This document shows, piece after piece, positions 7,450-11,309 of a stretch of 11,309 bases of DNA. This DNA comes from Moraxellaceae bacterium UBA2031. Its GTDB lineage: Bacteria; Pseudomonadota; Gammaproteobacteria; Pseudomonadales; Moraxellaceae. The DNA is taken from positions 1-11,309 of the forward strand of contig DDBN01000053.1 of NCBI GenBank assembly GCA_002333145.1. Direction: 5' to 3'. The notes under the pieces were generated by a model, which had not been told where the DNA came from, searched no databases, and worked only from the letters and a program-made list of their open reading frames with translations. The position numbers were made by a program, and so were the translations under genes. Numbering within the stretch: position 1 is the stretch's first letter; each line of letters begins with the position of its first letter.

Positions 7450-7505
7450 GGCACCGGCACTCTGGACTCCGGCTAGCGAATCATGCACATCCCGCCCCAG
7501 CCCTT

Positions 7506-7524
7506 CCCCCCCCCTTGGGAGGGT
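7506..7524 (-). promoter_or_regulatory. GC-rich inverted repeat with nine-base G/C run upstream of the cytochrome gene
   Basis: Read on the minus strand this is ACCCTCCC, AA, then nine G (C at 7506-7514 on the plus strand). The CCCTCCC arm can pair with the G-run, and AAGGGCTGGGGC follows directly. The layout resembles the repeat before the peroxidase gene (ACCCCTCC, TGAA, GGGTGGGG). It lies 72-90 bases before the cytochrome ATG and between the two divergent genes, so it could also influence the regulator gene. No clear -35/-10 pair for the cytochrome gene was found near it, consistent with activator dependence. Confidence 0.45.
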
Positions 7525-7531
7525 AAAAAGG

Positions 7532-7569
7532 AACATGATGTTTACCACTTAACGATTGTGTGCTAGTTT
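7532..7569 (+). promoter_or_regulatory. Candidate promoter of the LAL regulator gene
   Basis: TTTACC (7541-7546) and TAGTTT (7564-7569) are spaced by 17 bases, matching the sigma-70 boxes at 4 and 3 of 6 positions, so this is a weak promoter at best. The small dyad AACATGATGTT at 7532-7542 touches the -35 box and could be a binding site. The following leader up to 7629 is A/T-rich. Confidence 0.35.
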
Positions 7570-7629
7570 TTTCATCGCCTACCCGCTACCGTTTATCCAT
7601 AAAAACAATAAAAAACAGGGAGATGGCCC

Positions 7630-10344
7630 ATGCCAGGCAAGAAAAGCCACGGCCGCGAGCCGGGTAACCGAATTGCTCGTCCAGAACTCCTGAGCCTGCT
7701 GAACCGCAGTGGCGACCATGCCCTGACGCTGTTGCTTGCCTCCCCCGGATTTGGCAAGACCACCCTCCTCCAGCAATGGCGATGGCAACTACCGGAGCGG
7801 CGTACTGTCGTGATGATTCTCGACCCTCGCGATGCCGATCCGGTGCACTTCTTTGCTCACCTGACCGATTCGCTCCGTGATGTTGTCCCTGACTTTGACA
7901 CGGTGTCGTACACGCCACTCGGTGCCGACATCCACCTGCCCGCACACTGCGTAGCCGAGTCACTGCTACAAGCCTTTCATGCAGTAGAAGATGAACTGTT
8001 CATCGTGCTCGATGATTTCCAGCTAGCACGTCACCAACTGGTTCAGGATGCTTTTTCTGCCTTGCTCGAGCACCTGCCAGCGCATGTGCATTTCATCATC
8101 GCCACCCGTGAATACCCGGACTTTTCACTGAGCCGTCTCAAATTGGCCAACCGCCTGCTGCTGATTGACGGGCATGACATGCGCCTTACGCCAGCACAGG
8201 TTCGTGAACTGGCCACAGAGATGAGACTTGATATCCCGAATGACCCGCATATTGGTCAGCTGCTGCAACAAACCGAAGGCTGGATGGCAGGCGTAAAAAT
8301 CGCCCTGCTGGCCTGTGCCCGTGCCGGTGATGCCGCGCTGACAGCGTTTAGTGGCTCACAGCCAGAGCTGGTCGATTATTTTGCTCACGTGGTATTGCGC
8401 GGGCTTTCGGATGACCAGCGCGAATTTCTGTTGTACTCATCAGTGCTTGAGCGGTTTGATGCTGCCCTGTGCGATGCTGTATTAAAACGCGACGACTCTG
8501 CCCGCCTGATTGATCGTCTGATGTCACAAGGGCTTTTTATCCAGATGATCGAACAGCACCCAGGCTGGTTCCGCTATCACCCCCTGTTCCAGGATTTCCT
8601 GCGTAACCGTCTGCGTATCGAGTTTCCTGACAGCCTCCCGGTTCTGCACGAAGCCGCCGCCCGTGAATGGCTTTCGCACAACGAAGATGAAATGGCATTG
8701 GAGCATGCCGAGCTGGCAAAGCAGCCGGGACTGTTTCTTGAAATACTGCGAATCAGCTGTGATCGCTGGTCCCGCAAAGGTGACTGCATCAGCATCATCC
8801 GCTGGCTGGGCCCTCTGCCAGACGAAGAAGTGCTGACCGATCGCGACCTCTTCATTGCACTCATTAGCGCCCTCATCCTGTCGCGACGCTTCAATCAGGC
8901 ACGGTATTACCTTGATGCACTCCAGCAACAGAAAAACAGGCACCAGCCTGACGAATCCACCCATATTTTCCTGGAAATGATGCTGCAGTTGTTCCAGCAC
9001 GATACCGATTTCAGGCTTAACACCGACCAGGCCATGCTGATCAGCTCCAGCCAGCACCATGACATTCGAGCTTTTTCACTGACCATTCTCGGGTATCACT
9101 ACCTTTTGCACGGTGAGTTCGGCAATGCAATGCAGTATGCCGAGCAGGGACGAGTGGTACTTGGACAGCTGGGTTACGAGTATCTGTGCAGCTATGCCGA
9201 CCTCATACAGATTCTCTGCGACCGCAACACAGGTCGCATGTTAGAGGCCATGCAGAATGCCGAGATCAACTTCGAAAAACTGCGCGACTTTCCTCACACG
9301 CCCACATGGATCAATGCGGCAACGGCTGCTGCCGTCGTCCGGTACGAACAGAACCGGACACAGGACTCGCTTAACCTGCTCGAGGAACTGGTTCCCCTCG
9401 TCAACTCGTCCTGCGCCACCGAGATCATCGCCTACACGTACCTCACGCTCTCACGCCTGCTGAGCCTGCGTCAGGAAAATGCCCGGGCTGCGCGACTGCT
9501 GTCGCAACTCAAGCGTATCTTGCAAATGGGCAACTACGACCGCTTCATGAGCCAGGTGGTGTACGAGGAATTGCGCCAGGCCCGTGCGGAAAACGACATG
9601 GATGCCATGGACCGCATTGCCGAAGCCAACCAGCTGCACGAACGCCTGAGCAGTGGAACATGGCGGCGTACCCGGGCCTATGACGAAGGCTGGGAACGTT
9701 ACGGACTCGCCACATCACTCTGGTTATGCAGCAAGCAGCGCTTTGAAGAAGCAGAGCACATTCTTGAAGTGATCCTGGCTGCCCTGAAAAAAAGCGGCGC
9801 CAATTCACGTGCTGTTGTAGTTGAGGCCAATCTGGTCCTGACCCGCCACCTGATGGGTGATGACAATGTAGCGCTGCACCGTATGAAAAAAATGGTCGAC
9901 TACTACAGCATCATCTGTATTAACCGGACGGTATTTGACGAAGCACCAGGACTGGGAAAATTCCTCCGGCGCTGTCACGAGGTCGGGAATCTTCCACTAC
10001 CCGCCATTTACGTTGAAATGTTCAAGGATTTGTTGCAGGACAATCCATCCATCCAGACAGAAGGGAGGGAAGATACGCTTCTCACCGCCAAGGAGCAGGA
10101 AGTTCTGCAACTGTTGCGAAACGGCCTCAGCAACAACGAAATCAGTGCCCGTATCGGCGTGGCGCTCTCCACCACAAAATGGCACCTCAAGAACATTTTT
10201 GCCAAGCTTGGTGTCAGCAATCGCATGGCCGCCATTCTACAGGCGGCACAAGGAGGCTCTGGGATACGCAGTCATGTCTGGGAAGTCCTTACAGGTGTTG
10301 CGACAACCTTTGCCATCAGCCCCATGCCAGAGCTGCTTTTGTAA
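7630..10344 (+). CDS. LAL/MalT-type LuxR-family transcriptional regulator
   Basis: This is a large ATP-binding LuxR-family activator of 904 residues, close to MalT (901). The N-terminal STAND-type ATPase has a Walker A motif ASPGFGKTT at 37-45 and a Walker B LFIVLDDF at 123-130. A winged-helix stretch follows, then a long helical TPR-like region (about 340-760) where inducer binding occurs in MalT. The LuxR/GerE helix-turn-helix spans about 817-874 (LTAKEQEVLQLLRNGLSNNEIS, TTKWHLKNIFAKLGVSNR). In this family an inducer and ATP drive oligomerisation and activation of nearby catabolic promoters; AlkS of alkane degradation is one example. About 30 residues follow the DNA-binding domain, longer than usual. 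GGGAG at 7618-7622, 7 bases before the ATG, supports the start. It is divergent from the dihaem cytochrome gene across 195 bases and probably regulates it; its inducer cannot be read from the sequence. Confidence 0.92.
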   Translation: MPGKKSHGREPGNRIARPELLSLLNRSGDHALTLLLASPGFGKTTLLQQWRWQLPERRTVVMILDPRDADPVHFFAHLTDSLRDVVPDFDTVSYTPLGADIHLPAHCVAESLLQAFHAVEDELFIVLDDFQLARHQLVQDAFSALLEHLPAHVHFIIATREYPDFSLSRLKLANRLLLIDGHDMRLTPAQVRELATEMRLDIPNDPHIGQLLQQTEGWMAGVKIALLACARAGDAALTAFSGSQPELVDYFAHVVLRGLSDDQREFLLYSSVLERFDAALCDAVLKRDDSARLIDRLMSQGLFIQMIEQHPGWFRYHPLFQDFLRNRLRIEFPDSLPVLHEAAAREWLSHNEDEMALEHAELAKQPGLFLEILRISCDRWSRKGDCISIIRWLGPLPDEEVLTDRDLFIALISALILSRRFNQARYYLDALQQQKNRHQPDESTHIFLEMMLQLFQHDTDFRLNTDQAMLISSSQHHDIRAFSLTILGYHYLLHGEFGNAMQYAEQGRVVLGQLGYEYLCSYADLIQILCDRNTGRMLEAMQNAEINFEKLRDFPHTPTWINAATAAAVVRYEQNRTQDSLNLLEELVPLVNSSCATEIIAYTYLTLSRLLSLRQENARAARLLSQLKRILQMGNYDRFMSQVVYEELRQARAENDMDAMDRIAEANQLHERLSSGTWRRTRAYDEGWERYGLATSLWLCSKQRFEEAEHILEVILAALKKSGANSRAVVVEANLVLTRHLMGDDNVALHRMKKMVDYYSIICINRTVFDEAPGLGKFLRRCHEVGNLPLPAIYVEMFKDLLQDNPSIQTEGREDTLLTAKEQEVLQLLRNGLSNNEISARIGVALSTTKWHLKNIFAKLGVSNRMAAILQAAQGGSGIRSHVWEVLTGVATTFAISPMPELLL

Positions 10345-10379
10345 GCTCACGTTCCTTGAGCAGCCATGGCAATATCGTT

Positions 10380-11309
10380 TCAGGCATGGGTGGCAAGACG
10401 GTAGAGAACATGACTGTGGTAACCGGTCACCACCTCGACAAACCCCTGCAGTGACTGCTCCAGCACAGGATCACTCACATCCATCAGAAGGGGGCGTCCT
10501 GCCAGTGCACTCAGCTTTTCATGTGTCGCAACAATCACCATCCGCTCCCGGCCGATTGCATGCAGGACAGTCGAATTAAGCTGCTGGTTACCGCGCCCGA
10601 GCAAAATGCCCTGCCCGCCGGTGGCCGTAATCACCAGATGGCAATTTTCTGAACTGGCATAGCGCTCCAGTGTCGCCGCATCTGCATCGGCGGCCACCAG
10701 CTTGCCATCCTTCACTACATCCATACCCAGTAAGGTATTGGGCAGGCCCAAGGCCTCCATGACGGCTGCCGGCGTTGTACCCGGCCCAATAATCCAGGTA
10801 CCACCCTCATCTTGGATACGCTCAAGCACTTCTGCGGCAATCTCCTGCAGCACCAGCGCCTCTACCTCACGGCCATTGCACTTCACCTGCTGCAAGTAGC
10901 GGGCCTCCGAGGGCACACGAAGCTCACCGAAATGCCGGGCCTGTACGCGCCCTGCCCGAAGTGCGACCTCATCAATATCGCGCACATCCGCCACATCAAC
11001 TTGTACCAGCTCACCACGGAGCATGAGTTGCAATACTTCAGCTGCCGCCCGTGGCGTTACCGCAAACACGCCGGAGTGCATCTTTACGCCCGCTGGCACA
11101 CCTAGCACGGGAACCGTCAGGCCCACGGCTCGGCAAATATCCCTAGCCGTACCATCACCGCCAGCAAACAAGAGCAGATCCGCCCCCTTCTCACTGATAG
11201 CGCGCGCGGTCGCTTCTGTATCTGCAGCGAAGGTTTCTTCCGCGGGCTGATGCACAACGCTCACTTTGTAACCAAGAGCAGTGGCCATATCAGCACCCAT
11301 CGCACCGGC
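10380..11309 (-). CDS. ATP-NAD kinase family protein (COG3199, AcoX-like), C-terminal part
   Basis: The frame stays open to the window edge, so the start is missing; 309 residues are visible. GGDGT at visible residues 50-54 is the nucleotide-binding signature of NAD kinases and diacylglycerol kinases. GVPAGVKMHSGVFA just after it, and GPGTTPAAVMEALGLPNTLLGMDVV further on, are typical of the COG3199/AcoX branch rather than of housekeeping NadK. The family is predicted to phosphorylate NAD or a related substrate using ATP or polyphosphate, but its true reaction is poorly established. The usual N-terminal NPxAGxGG motif would lie just outside the window. It converges on the LAL regulator gene with only 35 bases between the stop codons, with no strong terminator there. 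It shows no obvious functional tie to the oxygenase genes. A clear family member; the biochemical role is uncertain. Confidence 0.85.
   Translation of the reverse strand, partial: AGAMGADMATALGYKVSVVHQPAEETFAADTEATARAISEKGADLLLFAGGDGTARDICRAVGLTVPVLGVPAGVKMHSGVFAVTPRAAAEVLQLMLRGELVQVDVADVRDIDEVALRAGRVQARHFGELRVPSEARYLQQVKCNGREVEALVLQEIAAEVLERIQDEGGTWIIGPGTTPAAVMEALGLPNTLLGMDVVKDGKLVAADADAATLERYASSENCHLVITATGGQGILLGRGNQQLNSTVLHAIGRERMVIVATHEKLSALAGRPLLMDVSDPVLEQSLQGFVEVVTGYHSHVLYRLATHA

Noticed and set aside
7435..7548. An upstream in-frame start adding 38 residues to the cytochrome
   Set aside because: It would bury the signal peptide inside the protein and run through the G-run and candidate operator; the inner ATG has a perfect AGGAGG.
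8524..9060. A 178-codon minus-strand frame
   Set aside because: Antisense to the TPR-like region of the regulator gene, with no ribosome site or recognised domain.
10332..10366. Possible terminator between the regulator and kinase genes (GCTCA, 7 bases, TGAGC)
   Set aside because: The stem is only five base pairs and has no T-run on either strand, too weak to list as a terminator.
9935..10579. A 214-codon plus-strand frame across the end of the regulator gene
   Set aside because: It overlaps the helix-turn-helix coding region in another frame and the opposing kinase gene; its composition is not protein-like.

Overview
The window looks like chromosomal DNA of a gammaproteobacterium, probably in the Pseudomonadales/Oceanospirillales range. 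The reasons are a moderately GC-rich coding style, an AlaA-type aminotransferase gene directly followed by htpX (an order I recall from Pseudomonas), and E. coli-like promoter and terminator signals. The genus cannot be fixed from sequence alone.

Layout. (1) 1-1452 is housekeeping: the 3' end of an alaA-like aminotransferase gene, then the membrane protease gene htpX behind a good sigma-32 type heat-shock promoter, closed by a hairpin terminator. (2) 1523-4451 holds a 915-residue haem peroxidase/dioxygenase of the peroxidase-cyclooxygenase superfamily with its own upstream inverted repeat and a strong terminator. Its N-terminal two thirds carries the haem, tyrosine and carboxylate-binding residues of fatty-acid alpha-dioxygenases. 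Its last ~230 residues look like a truncated catalase-like domain. (3) 4452-5050 has no convincing gene but contains a 24-nt imperfect tandem repeat that resembles an insertion-sequence end. (4) 5051-7434, minus strand, encodes an exported 772-residue dihaem cytochrome c of the RoxA/MauG/10S-dioxygenase type with an IPT/TIG-like N-terminal region. (5) 7630-10344, divergent from it, encodes a 904-residue MalT/LAL-type LuxR regulator. (6) 10380-11309, minus strand, is the 3' part of a COG3199-type (AcoX-like) ATP-NAD kinase family gene, cut by the window end.

How they may work together. The two haem oxygenase-like genes face each other and the large ligand-responsive regulator lies next to the second. 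Both oxygenase genes are preceded by a related GC-rich inverted repeat (ACCC(C)TCC, short spacer, G-rich arm), reminiscent of the G-rich boxes used by MalT-type activators. My inference is a small regulon for oxidising a hydrophobic substrate, most likely fatty acids (an oxylipin-type pathway) or another lipid/polymer. The cytochrome would act in the periplasm and the peroxidase in the cytoplasm or at the membrane. The pairing, the fusion architecture and the shared operator are the parts worth testing; no function is proven by the sequence.
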